DNA of 39,942 nucleotides from Streptomyces sp. SM11 (GCF_002910905.1 NZ_NEUE01000214.1:1-39942); one strand, 5' to 3'. Positions 25,711-35,566 are shown, counted from the stretch's first letter. A program made the numbers and translations. Notes: a model not told the origin generated them from the letters alone.

Positions 25711-27111
25711 ACCCGAAAAAGGCGCATACTACTCAGGTCGGGCAAAAGCCCCTTCGAAGTGAACTCCCTCGAACAGTCCCTCCATAAAGACGTCTTCGCG
25801 ACGAATGCCGGAAACCTGATCTTCAGCGACGCGTCGCACAAGATCCTCACGACCCCGCGGGTGGAAGTGGTCTCCAACGGGATCAGGACGATCCCGTCCG
25901 AGGCCGAGCGCATCAATGAGGAGTACGACGCCTTCGTCGTGCCCCTGGCCAACGCCTTTCGTCCCACGTTCGAGCGGTCGTTGACGCGGCTGACGCAGCT
26001 GATCGAGAAGCTGCGGATCCCCGTCGTCGTCCTGGGGGTCGGGGCCCAAGCCAATCTGGCGTACGACACGACGCGGCTGAAGCCGATGGAGTCGACGGTC
26101 AAGCGATTCGTCACCGCGGTCCTGGACCGCAGCACCTCCATCGGCGTGCGGGGCGAATGCACGGAGGCGTATCTCAAGGGCCTGGGGTTCCGGGACGTCG
26201 AGGTCATCGGTTGCCCCTCCATGTTCATGCACGGTGAGACGTTCACCGTCGAGAAGGGCGTGGAGTCGCTCACCCCTGAGTCCCTCATCTCGGTGAACGG
26301 AGCACACAGCGCCGTTCGCTCGTACGGGCTCGACGCCATCATCCGGCAGGCCCATCAGCGTTATCCGAACCTCAGGTTCGTCGGGCAGAACCTTCTTGAG
26401 GCGGAGCTGCTGCACTGGCGCAGAACTTCGAACGCCGCGGGCACCCAGACCTCGATGCCGACGCACCCGTCGCACCCGATGTACCGCGAGGGCAAGGTCC
26501 GGCTCTACGTCGACCCGGCCACGTGGATCAGCGAGCTGGGCGAATTCGACTTCTCCTTCGGCTCTCGCATCCACGGAAACATCGCGGCGTTGCTGGCCGG
26601 TGTCCCGAGCACGGTCCTCTGCAGCGATTCCCGAACGCTGGAGCTGTGCCGGTATTTCGGAATCCCGCACCGCAAGATCTCCGAGGTCTCCAAGAACATC
26701 GATCCCGCCGAGCTCTACGAGGCGGCCGACTTCGGTGAGCTGGTGAACGGACACAAGGAACGCTTCCTCCGCTTCACTGGGTTCATGGAAAACAACGGCC
26801 TGGAGAACACTTTCACGCACGGCGACTCCGGCGCCGCGTTCGAGGCGCAGCTGGCCGAACTCACGCTCCCGCCCGCCATCCGTCCATGGACCGACAGCGA
26901 CCCGGAGACGCTGAGCGGCCGCTTCGGCTGGCTGCAGAGCCAGATGGAGGACCTGTCCGCACAAAACGCCCGGCTTCGCAAGCAGCTCGCCAAGAAGACC
27001 ACCTCGGTCACGGTGCAGACGAGTCATGGAACCGCAGTCCGGCCGTCGGCCTACCGACGGACCCTTCGTGTGGTGGGACGCCCGGTCAGAAAGCTACTGC
27101 GCCCTGAGTAA
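25696..27111 (+). CDS. Polysaccharide pyruvyl transferase family protein
   Basis: A 471-residue protein of the PF04230 family (CsaB/WcaK-like), which adds ketal pyruvate groups to wall or exopolysaccharide sugars. Family-like segments are NAGNLIFSDA near the N-terminus, VVVLGVGAQAN, SIGVRGECTEAYLKGLG and FGSRIHGNIAALLAGVP (residues about 287-303), the conserved C-terminal motif. A heptad-like helix follows near 415-435 (LQSQMEDLSAQNARLRKQL) and then a basic tail. The GTG at 25696 starts VTDEPTRKRR; no ribosome site precedes it, and a possible -10 box ends 6 bases upstream, so the mRNA may be leaderless. First of four envelope-polymer genes, on the opposite strand to the others. Confidence 0.82.
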   Translation: MTDEPTRKRRILLRSGKSPFEVNSLEQSLHKDVFATNAGNLIFSDASHKILTTPRVEVVSNGIRTIPSEAERINEEYDAFVVPLANAFRPTFERSLTRLTQLIEKLRIPVVVLGVGAQANLAYDTTRLKPMESTVKRFVTAVLDRSTSIGVRGECTEAYLKGLGFRDVEVIGCPSMFMHGETFTVEKGVESLTPESLISVNGAHSAVRSYGLDAIIRQAHQRYPNLRFVGQNLLEAELLHWRRTSNAAGTQTSMPTHPSHPMYREGKVRLYVDPATWISELGEFDFSFGSRIHGNIAALLAGVPSTVLCSDSRTLELCRYFGIPHRKISEVSKNIDPAELYEAADFGELVNGHKERFLRFTGFMENNGLENTFTHGDSGAAFEAQLAELTLPPAIRPWTDSDPETLSGRFGWLQSQMEDLSAQNARLRKQLAKKTTSVTVQTSHGTAVRPSAYRRTLRVVGRPVRKLLRPE

Positions 27112-27179
27112 CAGGAAGGACCGAAGCGCCCCAGCCATCGGCCCGGGGCAAGTCCACCGTGATGTAAGGGCCGCCCAGG

Positions 27180-28421
27180 TCAGCGCCGGTGTGCACGTCG
27201 CGGGGAGTGCAGAGCGGACCGCGCGCTTCTGCGCGCCTTGCGAGCCAGCCGTCGCACGAAGGTCGCGGTGGACTGACGCGCCGGCACCGTGACGTTCCGG
27301 CCACCGATCCGTTCGGTGACAGTCAGCTCGTATGCCGAGTCCGGCAGTCCGCTCCGCTCACCGAAGTACGGGTAGGCGAGGTAGAGGCGCCCCCGAACGC
27401 CGTTGCGGACTGCCTTGGGCACCTTCTCTTCCTTCAGGAACTGCAGGATGCCCAGCAGGAGATCGAGTCGGCCCTTGGCCACACAGATCAGCCGAAGCCT
27501 CTCCTGGACCTTGAAGCGGCGGGCCAGCCGCGGTGTCCAATAAGTCTCCATGAGCGGGGCCGCCAACTCCATCTTCCTCCTCCGCACCGCCTCGCTCTGC
27601 CGCAGCAGTGAATGGCCGAACTGCGGCAGCAGGGTGATGGCGAAGGGCCGGACCATCAGGTCGTCCCGCCGCGGTCCCGGCGGGACGTGGGCTGCGATGA
27701 GCTTCATGAGGGCCCTGGCCGAATCGAAACGCAACACATAGCTGCCGCTCTTCGTGACGTGCTTGCCGTCGTCCCGGCCCACCAAGTAGTAGCAGGTGTA
27801 GTCGGCAACAACGGAGACGCCGTTGCCGCGCAGATACGCCTCCATGGTGAACAGGGCGTCCTCACCCGTCTTCAGCGTCTCGTCGAAGCTCATGCCGAGT
27901 CGTACGAGGAGGTCGCACCGGAAAAGTTTCTGCGCGCTCAGCGTGTATTTGATGTTGGAGGCATACAGATCGGCGTGCTCGGCCGTCTCCTTCCACATCG
28001 ACTTCGGTGCACCGCGATTGACGCCGACGACCTTCCCGAGGACCACGTCCGTCCCCGCCCGGTCGCCCATGGCGACCATCCGCTCCAGAGCCTCCTCGCC
28101 GAAGTAGTCGTCGGCGTCGAGAAAGAAGACGTACCGACCGCGGGCGAGCTTCAGGCCGGCGTTCCGCGGGCCGCTGGGGCCTCCGGAATTGGGCTGCCGG
28201 ACGACGCGCATAGGAACTGCCGTCCGCGCGGCGAACTCCTCCAGGTATTCACCCGTGCCGTCGGTGGAACCGTCGTCGATCGCGACGATCTCCAGGCGTC
28301 CGGCCCCGATCGTCTGCGCCTCCACGGACTCCAGACAGCGGATCAGGTAAGGCATCGCTTCGTATGCCCCAATGATCACACTGACATCAGGTTCGTGGCC
28401 CGTCCTGGCCATATCGGTCAT
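27180..28421 (-). CDS. Family 2 glycosyltransferase
   Basis: A 413-residue GT-A glycosyltransferase. VSVIIGAYEAMPYLIRCLESV opens the domain at residue 13. DDGSTDGT (49-56) and DADD (102-105) bind the nucleotide sugar and metal. TGEDALFTMEAYLR near 198 supplies the acidic catalytic region. The last 130 residues are basic with no clear membrane helix (KARRSARSALHSPRRAHRR at the end) and resemble tails of teichoic-acid-like transferases such as TarS/TagE types. The ATG at 28421 has AGGTG upstream; a GTG at 28427 is an alternative. Sugar and acceptor are unknown. Confidence 0.87.
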   Translation of the reverse strand: MTDMARTGHEPDVSVIIGAYEAMPYLIRCLESVEAQTIGAGRLEIVAIDDGSTDGTGEYLEEFAARTAVPMRVVRQPNSGGPSGPRNAGLKLARGRYVFFLDADDYFGEEALERMVAMGDRAGTDVVLGKVVGVNRGAPKSMWKETAEHADLYASNIKYTLSAQKLFRCDLLVRLGMSFDETLKTGEDALFTMEAYLRGNGVSVVADYTCYYLVGRDDGKHVTKSGSYVLRFDSARALMKLIAAHVPPGPRRDDLMVRPFAITLLPQFGHSLLRQSEAVRRRKMELAAPLMETYWTPRLARRFKVQERLRLICVAKGRLDLLLGILQFLKEEKVPKAVRNGVRGRLYLAYPYFGERSGLPDSAYELTVTERIGGRNVTVPARQSTATFVRRLARKARRSARSALHSPRRAHRR

Positions 28422-28536
28422 GCGCACCTGTCAATTGATCACGAACATAAGAAGGATGCTCGACTCCGTACTCTCCGCGCATCAGCACGTCAGAGCGATC
28501 CCTACCTCTTCTACCCGAAGTGAGACGTACGGATCG

Positions 28537-30771
28537 TCATCGAGGTTCCATCTTGTTCTCGACTGGTTCGACCGGGTGTACCCGTCCACGCATCGCCGAG
28601 GCGCCCTCGGCGGCCCCGGCCTCCGCCTTGGCCTCGGGAGCGTCCGGGTCCGCCGTGGCGTCGGCGGCGGCGACCGCCTGCGGATCGCCAGTCCCGACGC
28701 CGCTGGTGGCGGCCTCCACGTCCGGCACCGCCACGGCCTGCTCGCCGAGCCGCTGGGCCACGCCCAGGTTGCGGGCCTCGGCCCTGGCGGCCAGCGCCCG
28801 CACGGCGGAATTGAACTGCTCCATGGAGGTCGGCTCGTCCGGCCCCAGCAGGTAGGTCTTCAGCTCGCGACGAGCCTCCGCCAGCGTGTCCGCCGCCGGG
28901 TCGGCCACCGCGGCCAGCAGCGCGTCGAGCTCCTCGGCCGCATTGGACAGGACGACCGCGGCGCGCACCGCCGTGTTCTGCCGCTTGAACTCCTCGGCTC
29001 CGAGCGCGGCGGAGTCGGTGACCGCGTACGGCTTGCCGCTCGCGATGAAGTCGGAGACCACGCTGGAAATGTCCGAAACCATGGCGTCGGACTCGTTGAA
29101 GCAGTCGTACAGCTTGGGCCGCGCACCGGTCACCGTACGGTGCTCCCACCAGCCGAAGGAACGCCAGTAGGCGTCGTTCCACTCGGCCCGCAGCCGGGCG
29201 GCCTCCGCCTCGCGGGCGCGGTCGGCGAGCGAGAGCCGCGACTCCTCCGCCTCGTCGCCGCCCGCATGGCCGGTGGCCGCCAGCTGCGCGAGCCGCGTCT
29301 CGATCCGAGTCAGCTCCGCCTTGGCGGCGCTCTGCCCGGCGGCGGCCGCCGATGCCTCCTTCACCCAACGGGGCTCCGCGGCGCGCTCGGCGGTGGCCTT
29401 CTCCAGCATCGCCCGGATCCGGGTGTTCACGGCCTTGGCCTTGCCGCTGCGGATGCCGGTGAAGGGGTGCGGCTTGTAGATGATCCGGACCGGGTCGGCG
29501 GCGTTCAGCAGCCGCCGCACGATGTTCTCGCCCGCCAGAAGCAGGGAGGTGTTACCCGGGTTGTCGTCCCAGCCCTCCCAGGTGGGCGCGTACAGCACGG
29601 TCGGGATGGGGTTCTTCACCGCGCCCGTCCAGCTCTCGATGGGCTCCAGCTGCGGACGGCCGACCTCGACGATGTCCTGGTCGAGGACGCCCACGTCGGC
29701 CAGCGCGTAGCGGTCGCGGCCGGCCCGGCCCGCGGTCCAGACCTCGTCGTAGACCTTCGAGTACGGGTTGACGCTGGCGAGCTTGTCGCTGTCGCCGTGG
29801 CCGATGAAGACGTGCTTCATCGTCGGGACCCGCAGGATGTGGATGTTCTTGCCGACGTTGGCGGGATACAGACAGACCCGGACGGTCGAGAGGTCCAGGT
29901 TCATCAGGTGGGTGCTGGCCGGGACGCAGATGACCGGGACAGAGGTCTCGGACAACTGGGGGACGAGACCGCGCTCCCGCATGATGATCAGCGGCCGGCC
30001 CTCGACTCGGGCCATGGTCTCCAGCCACATGTTGCCCTGGTAGGCGGACTCGTTGGAGCCGGAGAAGTAGAGCACCACGGTCGGCTGGTACTCGCGCAGC
30101 CAGTTGTCGACGGCCTTGAGCACGGTGGGGACCGGAGGCGCCAGCCGGCCGCGGCGCACATACGGGACGATCGCCCCGAGGTAGAGCAGCGCCAGCAGCA
30201 GCGTCAGGCCGATACCCGCGTAGCCGAAGACGTCCTCACCGGTCTCGGCGGCGATCAGGATGCCCATCACGGCCGGGATGTCGAGGTGCAGCATCTTCTC
30301 GGCGGAGCGCTGCAGCAGCGCCCCGGGCGGGGCGTCGGGGATACGGACCGCGTGCAGGTCCACGTTGCGGGTGACGACCGGCATGGTGCGGCGGAGCCGG
30401 ATCAGGGTCGTCAGGGCGCCGTGCGGTGCCTGGAGCCCGTAGAAGAGAAGGAAGCAGGCCACCGCCGAGTAGAACAGCGGTGACTCGGCGAGATCCAGAC
30501 GAGCCAGCAGCAGGATGACCATCAGCTGCCGCAGCAGGAAGCGAATGGACAGCCCGGCGCGCACCTTGCCCAGGCGGTTGACCAGATAGCTGCCCCGCTG
30601 GTGCAGATACCAGTCGGCGGCGTACGTGACAGCGGCGGCCGCCGCGAAGAACCAGATGTGGGGAATGAGCGCGGCCAGCATGACGCAGGGATATCCCAGC
30701 CCCATCAACAACGCTGCCGCCAGTTCCGACCTGCTGCCCACACGGGCCAGGCGAATGGCTGTCGAGATCAC
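28537..30771 (-). CDS. TagF-like CDP-polyol glycerophosphotransferase with membrane N-terminus
   Basis: A 744-residue protein. Residues 1-205 have about five membrane segments. Residues 230-640 are a Glyphos_transf domain with HGDSDK (325-330), YAPTWEG (394-400), YKPHPF (432-437) and DISSVVSDF (567-575), which are the nucleotide and acceptor motifs of TagF/TarL enzymes. These polymerise glycerol- or ribitol-phosphate from a CDP-activated donor. An Ala/Glu-rich helical insert of about 100 residues (440-545) splits the domain between YKPHPF and DISS, which is unusual. The C-terminal 80 residues are an Ala/Glu/Pro tail. Start is GTG 30769-30771. The cytidylyltransferase fusion upstream probably supplies the donor. 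Confidence 0.85.
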   Translation of the reverse strand: MISTAIRLARVGSRSELAAALLMGLGYPCVMLAALIPHIWFFAAAAAVTYAADWYLHQRGSYLVNRLGKVRAGLSIRFLLRQLMVILLLARLDLAESPLFYSAVACFLLFYGLQAPHGALTTLIRLRRTMPVVTRNVDLHAVRIPDAPPGALLQRSAEKMLHLDIPAVMGILIAAETGEDVFGYAGIGLTLLLALLYLGAIVPYVRRGRLAPPVPTVLKAVDNWLREYQPTVVLYFSGSNESAYQGNMWLETMARVEGRPLIIMRERGLVPQLSETSVPVICVPASTHLMNLDLSTVRVCLYPANVGKNIHILRVPTMKHVFIGHGDSDKLASVNPYSKVYDEVWTAGRAGRDRYALADVGVLDQDIVEVGRPQLEPIESWTGAVKNPIPTVLYAPTWEGWDDNPGNTSLLLAGENIVRRLLNAADPVRIIYKPHPFTGIRSGKAKAVNTRIRAMLEKATAERAAEPRWVKEASAAAAGQSAAKAELTRIETRLAQLAATGHAGGDEAEESRLSLADRAREAEAARLRAEWNDAYWRSFGWWEHRTVTGARPKLYDCFNESDAMVSDISSVVSDFIASGKPYAVTDSAALGAEEFKRQNTAVRAAVVLSNAAEELDALLAAVADPAADTLAEARRELKTYLLGPDEPTSMEQFNSAVRALAARAEARNLGVAQRLGEQAVAVPDVEAATSGVGTGDPQAVAAADATADPDAPEAKAEAGAAEGASAMRGRVHPVEPVENKMEPR

Positions 30772-30843
30772 GAAGAACCTGCTCCAGGGGGTGCCGGTTG
30801 ATTCACGTATTGGCGGAAATGTGCGGGTGCGGCTTCACGCATT

Positions 30844-30882
30844 CGGGCCTCTGCTGTCGCACAAAGCGACAACAGAGGCCCG
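30844..30882. terminator. 17-bp hairpin between the two polyol-phosphate genes
   Basis: Arms 30844-30860 and 30866-30882 pair with a single mismatch and loop ACAAA. It lies 25 bases after the stop of the 30907-32406 gene on the minus strand and could separate its transcription from the TagF-like gene. Confidence 0.75.
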
Positions 30883-30906
30883 GAAAAGCACATTTGTCAA
30901 GAATTA

Positions 30907-32406
30907 TTACACATCTGCTTGACGGTCCAGCACCGAGGCCAGGGCCTGCTCGAAGCCGGAGGACTCGGCCGCCCCCGCCGTCGGGTCCTGCTGCCGTACG
31001 TCGATGACGTGACCGGTCAGCGCGGAGAGCAGGACGTCCAGCGAGGTGCGCGCCACGGCCTCCGAGGAGAGCAGCGAGCCCTCGGGCTCCTGGCCGAACG
31101 CCTTGGTCCGCATCGGGGTCGCGGTGCGCTCCGGGTTCACGCAGTTGACCCGGATGCCCTCGCCCGCCCACTCGTCGGCGAGCGCCTGGGTGAGGTTGAC
31201 CATGGCGGCCTTGGTGGAGGAGTAGAGGCTGTACTCGGCGCGGCCCCGGGTGTAGCTGCTGGAGGTGTAGAGCAGCAACTGGCCCTGGGTCTCGGCGAGG
31301 TACTTGTACGAGGCGCGGGCGATCTGGACGGGCGCCAGGTAGTTGACGTTGAGCGCTTCCTGGATCGTCGTGGTGTCGGTCTCGGCCAGCTTGCCGATCC
31401 GCAGCACGCCCGCGGTGTTGATGACGTAGTCGACACGACCGGTCTCGCCGTACGCCTTGGAGAGCGCGTCGTCCACGTGCTCCGGGTTCTCGACGTGCGT
31501 ACCGGTGGTGGAGCGGCCCAGCGCGTAGACGTTCGCGCCGTAGGCCTCGGCCAGGGACGCGATGTCGGCGCCGATGCCGTACGAGCCGCCGAAGACGACG
31601 AGGGTCTTACCGGTGAGGAGCTCCTGGTAGGCGGCCTCGTCGGCCTGGCGCGGGGCGGCGGTGGAGGCCAGCTGGAAGAGCTTGTCGGTGATGAAGACGT
31701 CGACCGGCTGGGTCACCTTCATGTTGTACTCGTCGCCCGCGACCACGTAGATCGGCACGTCGGGGAGGTACTTGAGGACCACTGAACAGTCGTCGGTGGC
31801 CTGGAAGTTGGGGTCCCCCGCCGCGACCTCGTACGCCCTGCGGATGGTGGAGAGCTTGAAGCCCTGCGGCGTCTGTCCGCGGCGCAGCCGGGAGCGGTCG
31901 GGCACCTCGGTGATGAACTCGCCGTCCTCACCGTGCGTGCGGGTCACGATGATCGTGTCCGCGGACGGGATGGCGACGTCGACGGCCTGGTAGCGGTCCA
32001 GCGCGTCGACACAGTCCGCGATCACGCGCTGTGACAACAGGGGGCGCACCGCGTCATGGAAGAGGACGTTGCGGTCCTCGCCGTCGGCGAGGCCCTCGCC
32101 GAGGGCCGCGATGGCACGCTCGGTGGTCTCGTTGCGGGTGTTGCCGCCCTCGATGATCCGGGTGACCTTGGTCAGTCCGGCCTTCGCGACGATCCTCTCG
32201 ACGTCGGGCACGAAACCGGGCGCCATCAGCACGATGACGTCGTCGATGCCCTCGGCGTTCTCGAAGATGGTCAGCGTGTGCTCGATGACGGCCTTGCCGG
32301 CGATCTTCAGCAGCTGCTTGGGGATCGACAGGCCCACGCGCTGGCCGGTCCCACCGGCGAGCACGACCGCTGTGGTCCGGGGCTTGGCTTCATGCGGCAC
32401 AGACAC
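30907..32406 (-). CDS. Bifunctional cytidylyltransferase-SDR, probable CDP-ribitol synthase
   Basis: A 499-residue fusion. Residues 10-240 are an IspD/TarI-like cytidylyltransferase (AVVLAGGTGQRVGLSIPKQ, LFHDAVRPL, QTPQGFKL). Residues 265-490 are a short-chain dehydrogenase with GGSYGIG (273-279) and Tyr395-x3-Lys399 (YSLYSSTK). This order matches bifunctional ribulose-5-phosphate reductase/CDP-ribitol pyrophosphorylases of Haemophilus Bcs1/Acs1 type, so CDP-ribitol is the likely product. The reductase might instead act on another ketose phosphate. GTG 32406 has AGGTAGG upstream. With the TagF-like gene it gives donor synthesis plus polymerisation. Confidence 0.86.
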   Translation of the reverse strand: MSVPHEAKPRTTAVVLAGGTGQRVGLSIPKQLLKIAGKAVIEHTLTIFENAEGIDDVIVLMAPGFVPDVERIVAKAGLTKVTRIIEGGNTRNETTERAIAALGEGLADGEDRNVLFHDAVRPLLSQRVIADCVDALDRYQAVDVAIPSADTIIVTRTHGEDGEFITEVPDRSRLRRGQTPQGFKLSTIRRAYEVAAGDPNFQATDDCSVVLKYLPDVPIYVVAGDEYNMKVTQPVDVFITDKLFQLASTAAPRQADEAAYQELLTGKTLVVFGGSYGIGADIASLAEAYGANVYALGRSTTGTHVENPEHVDDALSKAYGETGRVDYVINTAGVLRIGKLAETDTTTIQEALNVNYLAPVQIARASYKYLAETQGQLLLYTSSSYTRGRAEYSLYSSTKAAMVNLTQALADEWAGEGIRVNCVNPERTATPMRTKAFGQEPEGSLLSSEAVARTSLDVLLSALTGHVIDVRQQDPTAGAAESSGFEQALASVLDRQADV

Positions 32407-32709
32407 AGACGACCTACCTTGCTATGACGGGGGAACAGTGTGATGGTCGCACTCTCCGTGACCGTCTCGCAAGGTGGACGTCGTCCGCCGATCGCCCTGC
32501 GGAAACCCGCAGTTCACCCTCTGGCCAGGGAGGTTGGGCGCCTCGGGACGGTCGCCCGGGGTGACCGTCCCCACAGATGTGTTGCTCAATCCGCACATCC
32601 GCGGCACGTGCACCCGGCGTGACCGGCGTAAACCGCCGGTGCCCGGGCCCGAATCTACCGGACGGCCCGCCTCCGGAGAAACGGGCCGTCGGCTGCCTTC
32701 CGTGCAGGC
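32407..32709. other. Intergenic region between obg and the CDP-ribitol gene
   Basis: 303 bases without a supportable gene. It holds the probable obg terminator at 32622-32640 and the upstream region of the minus-strand gene at 32406, in which I see no clear -10/-35 pair. Confidence 0.5.
32622..32640 (-). terminator. Hairpin after obg
   Basis: ACCGGCG (32622-32628)/CGCCGGT (32634-32640) with a 5-base loop, about 70 bases past the obg stop. Short but perfect; GC-rich flanks can extend the fold. Confidence 0.45.
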
Positions 32710-34149
32710 CTAGAAGGGGTCGAACTCGTCGTACTGCTTCTCCGCGTCGTCGCGCTCGGAGTCACGGTCCCGGCGGCGCTGCGTGGCGGGGCGCGGCTCC
32801 TCCAGGCGGTGGTCCTCGCCTCGGCGGCCGAGCATCTCGGCGCCGGCGGTCACGGTCGGCTCCCAGTCGAAGACGACCGCGTTCTCCTCGGGGCCGATCG
32901 CGACGCCGTCGCCTGCCCGGGCGCCCGCCTTCATGAGGGAGGCCTCGACGCCGAGGCGGTTGAGCCGGTCGGCGAGGTAGCCGACGGCCTCGTCGTTGTT
33001 GAAGTCGGTCTGGCGCACCCAGCGCTCCGGCTTCTCGCCGCGCACCCGGTAGATGCCCTCGTCGTCCAGGGTGACGGTGAAGCCCGCGTCGTCGACGGCC
33101 TTGGGGCGGATGACGATGCGGGTCGCCTCCTCCTTCGGCTTGGCGGCGCGCGCCTCGGCGATGATCCCGGCGAGCGCGTAGGAGAGCTCGTTGAGGCCCT
33201 TGTGCGCGATCGCGGAAACCTCGAAGACGCGGTATCCGCGGGCCTCCAGGTCGGGGCGGATCATGTCGGCGAGGTCCTGGCCGTCCGGGATGTCGATCTT
33301 GTTGAGGGCGACGATGCGGGGCCGGTTCTCCAGGCCGCCGCCGTACAGCCGCAGCTCCTCCTCGATCATGTCGAGGTCGGAGACGGGGTCGCGGTCGGAC
33401 TCCAGGGTGGCGGTGTCCAGGACGTGCACGAGCACCGAGCACCGCTCGACGTGCCGCAGGAACTCCAGGCCGAGGCCCTTGCCCTGGCTGGCGCCGGGGA
33501 TGAGCCCGGGGACGTCCGCGATGGTGTAGACGGTCGAGCCGGCGGTGACGACGCCGAGGTTCGGCACGAGGGTGGTGAACGGGTAGTCCGCGATCTTCGG
33601 CTTGGCCGCGGAGAGCACCGAGATCAGCGAGGACTTGCCCGCGCTCGGGTAACCCACGAGGGCCACGTCGGCGACGGTCTTGAGCTCCAGGACGATGTCC
33701 CGGCTCTCCCCCGGCTCGCCGAGCAGCGCGAAGCCCGGAGCCTTGCGGCGGGCCGAGGCCAGCGCCGCGTTGCCGAGGCCACCGCGGCCGCCCTGACCGG
33801 CCACGAAGGTGGTGCCCTGGCCGACGAGGTCGGCGAGCACGTTCCCGGCCTTGTCGAGCACCACGGTGCCGTCCGGCACGGGCAGGACCATGTCCTGGCC
33901 GTCCTTGCCGGAGCGGTTGTCGCCGGCGCCGGGCTGGCCGTTGGTGGCCTTGCGGTGGGGGCTGTGGTGGTAGTCCAGCAGCGTGGTCACGGACTGCTCG
34001 ACGACGAGGATCACATCGCCGCCGCGTCCGCCGTTGCCCCCGTCGGGGCCTCCCAGCGGCTTGAACTTCTCACGGTGGACGGAGGCGCAGCCGTGGCCTC
34101 CGTTACCCGCGGCGGCATGCAGCTCGACGCGGTCCACGAAGGTGGTCAT
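32710..34149 (-). CDS. obg: Obg/CgtA GTPase
   Basis: A 479-residue GTPase involved in late 50S assembly and growth control. The Obg fold (residues 1-158) is rich in Gly ([14 protein letters not shown]). The G domain follows with GYPSAGKSS (P-loop), DYPFTT (switch I), DVPGLI (G3) and NKID (G4). An OCT domain is present near 330-410 and a charged tail ends the protein. The ATG at 34147-34149 has GGAGG 10 bases upstream. It follows rpmA and rplU on the same strand, the usual order, though an inverted repeat separates it from rpmA. Confidence 0.96.
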   Translation of the reverse strand: MTTFVDRVELHAAAGNGGHGCASVHREKFKPLGGPDGGNGGRGGDVILVVEQSVTTLLDYHHSPHRKATNGQPGAGDNRSGKDGQDMVLPVPDGTVVLDKAGNVLADLVGQGTTFVAGQGGRGGLGNAALASARRKAPGFALLGEPGESRDIVLELKTVADVALVGYPSAGKSSLISVLSAAKPKIADYPFTTLVPNLGVVTAGSTVYTIADVPGLIPGASQGKGLGLEFLRHVERCSVLVHVLDTATLESDRDPVSDLDMIEEELRLYGGGLENRPRIVALNKIDIPDGQDLADMIRPDLEARGYRVFEVSAIAHKGLNELSYALAGIIAEARAAKPKEEATRIVIRPKAVDDAGFTVTLDDEGIYRVRGEKPERWVRQTDFNNDEAVGYLADRLNRLGVEASLMKAGARAGDGVAIGPEENAVVFDWEPTVTAGAEMLGRRGEDHRLEEPRPATQRRRDRDSERDDAEKQYDEFDPF

Positions 34150-34204
34150 GGTTGGTGCCTCCAGGTACAGCAGGAAAATACGGGATTGTCTCTGTCGTAA
34201 CACG

Positions 34205-34257
34205 CCGAGGGCGGACCCGCTTCCCCGTTCGCCGGGAAAGCTGAGATCCGCCCTCGG
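34205..34257 (-). terminator. Inverted repeat between rpmA and obg
   Basis: CCGAGGGCGGA (34205-34215)/TCCGCCCTCGG (34247-34257) are perfect reverse complements with a 31-base spacer, 37 bases after the rpmA stop. Probably a partial terminator that lowers obg expression relative to the ribosomal protein genes. Confidence 0.65.
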
Positions 34258-34293
34258 AAGGTGCTGTGTGCCGTTCTGCGCGCGTCGGGAAAC

Positions 34294-34551
34294 TCAGACG
34301 GCGAGCGGAACGATGTTCACGACCTTGCGGCCACGGTGCGTACCGAACTCCACCGCACCGGCGGCCAGCGCGAACAGCGTGTCGTCGCCGCCACGGCCGA
34401 CGCCCGTGCCCGGGTGGAAGTGGGTGCCACGCTGGCGGACCAGGATCTCACCGGCGTTGACGGCCTGACCGCCGAAGCGCTTCACGCCGAGCCGCTGAGC
34501 ATTGGAATCGCGCCCGTTCCGAGTGGACGATGCGCCCTTCTTGTGTGCCAT
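34294..34551 (-). CDS. rpmA: 50S ribosomal protein L27
   Basis: An 85-residue L27. [20 protein letters not shown] is the family N-terminus, which reaches toward the peptidyl-transferase centre, and [21 protein letters not shown] the core. No N-terminal extension of the type cleaved in Firmicutes is present. It starts 14 bases after rplU, in one operon. Confidence 0.98.
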   Translation of the reverse strand: MAHKKGASSTRNGRDSNAQRLGVKRFGGQAVNAGEILVRQRGTHFHPGTGVGRGGDDTLFALAAGAVEFGTHRGRKVVNIVPLAV

Positions 34552-34565
34552 GTGTTCTCAGTCCC

Positions 34566-34886
34566 TTACTTCGCAGCCGCGGGGATACCGGTGACCTTGA
34601 TCGCCGTGTACTGCTGGCGGTGACCCTGGCGACGGCGGTAGCCGGTCTTGTTCTTGTAGCGAAGGATGTCGATCTTCGCGCCCTTGTGGTGGTCCACGAT
34701 CTCGGCCGTGACCTTGATGCCGTCCAGCACCCACGGGTCGCTGGTGACCGCGTCACCGTCGACAACGAGCAGGGTCGAGAGCTCGACCGTGTCGCCAACC
34801 TTGGCAGTGGAAATCTTGTCAACCTCAACGATGTCGCCGACAGCTACCTTGTGCTGGCGACCACCGCTGCGCACGATGGCGTACAC
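34566..34886 (-). CDS. rplU: 50S ribosomal protein L21
   Basis: A 106-residue L21 from GTG 34886. [18 protein letters not shown] opens the protein, and [15 protein letters not shown] near the end is the rRNA-binding signature. GAGAGAG precedes the GTG. The frame is open further upstream to 35159, but that stretch lacks L21 similarity. First gene of rplU-rpmA(-obg). Confidence 0.98.
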   Translation of the reverse strand: MYAIVRSGGRQHKVAVGDIVEVDKISTAKVGDTVELSTLLVVDGDAVTSDPWVLDGIKVTAEIVDHHKGAKIDILRYKNKTGYRRRQGHRQQYTAIKVTGIPAAAK

Positions 34887-35530
34887 GCGGATCTCTCTCT
34901 CGCTCGGAACGGATCCCCTGATGCCAGCCGCTCGCACGGGCCGGGGCCCGGGACGATCCGGAAGGATGAGCGGCCTCTCCTGGCGGACGGCGCGAACACC
35001 GACCGTTACCGGGAGGGATGTGCTCAGGGGTAGGCGCGTTAAGGAAACACACCGAGGGTCAAGCCTACGGGGCGGGGGTGTGGGGGTCAAACCGGGGCGA
35101 GGCCGTAGGCACCCGCCCCACGCGGAGTCCGCATCGAGCACCACCCGTGCCTCCCGCACCCCTTTCCCGGCTCCACTGTTCGTCCTGTGCCTGGTCGGAG
35201 GCTGCTGCTACTTCCTCGCCGGCGTCGACGACCTCGACTGAGGCTTCGGCTGCGCCAGGCACCCTCGCCCAACCTGGCCACGATCATCGTGCGCACCGCG
35301 ATCGGCCCAGCTCGCCCCGCGCTCCGTGTTCGTCAACGACATCGCGGCAGAGCGTGCCCCGTACCCGATCCCGGCTTCACTGGGCAAACCGGCAGTAGAC
35401 CCGTTGACCGGAATCTTCCCGGCCCCATCGCCTGCATCATCCCGCGCCCACCCCCGACGCACGTCTGCCTTCACGACCCCGGCCAGGCCGTGAAGGCAGA
35501 CGTCACGCCGCGCCTTGAATTCAGTTCACC
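34887..35530. other. Non-coding region upstream of rplU up to the IS3 remnant
   Basis: About 640 bases with no gene I can support. TTGACC on the minus strand (35062-35057) is a possible -35 for rplU, but no TAnnnT follows at 16-18 bases. A perfect 15-bp inverted repeat lies at 35461-35503. The plus-strand stretch 35326-35493 has protein-like composition (FVNDIAAERAPYPIPASLGK) but no start or family I recognise; it may be a gene remnant. Confidence 0.45.
35461..35503. terminator. Perfect 15-bp inverted repeat beside the IS border
   Basis: ACGTCTGCCTTCACG (35461-35475)/CGTGAAGGCAGACGT (35489-35503) with a 13-base loop. It has the form of a terminator and may have ended the gene that originally lay upstream of rplU. 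Confidence 0.6.
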
Positions 35531-35566
35531 AATGAGGTTCCCCCGGTGTGCGGGGGGGGGTGCTGA

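Noticed and set aside
28372..30483. Open frame of about 700 codons on the plus strand opposite the TagF-like gene
   Set aside because: Composition (Gly/Val/Gln/His/Asp repeats without domains) marks it as a shadow of the real minus-strand gene.
35065..35262. Minus-strand frame upstream of rplU considered as a remnant of the RNase E/G C-terminus
   Set aside because: No Lys/Ala-rich or TRRR-type tail repeats typical of that protein; sequence is not recognisable, and the frame overlaps the likely rplU promoter region.
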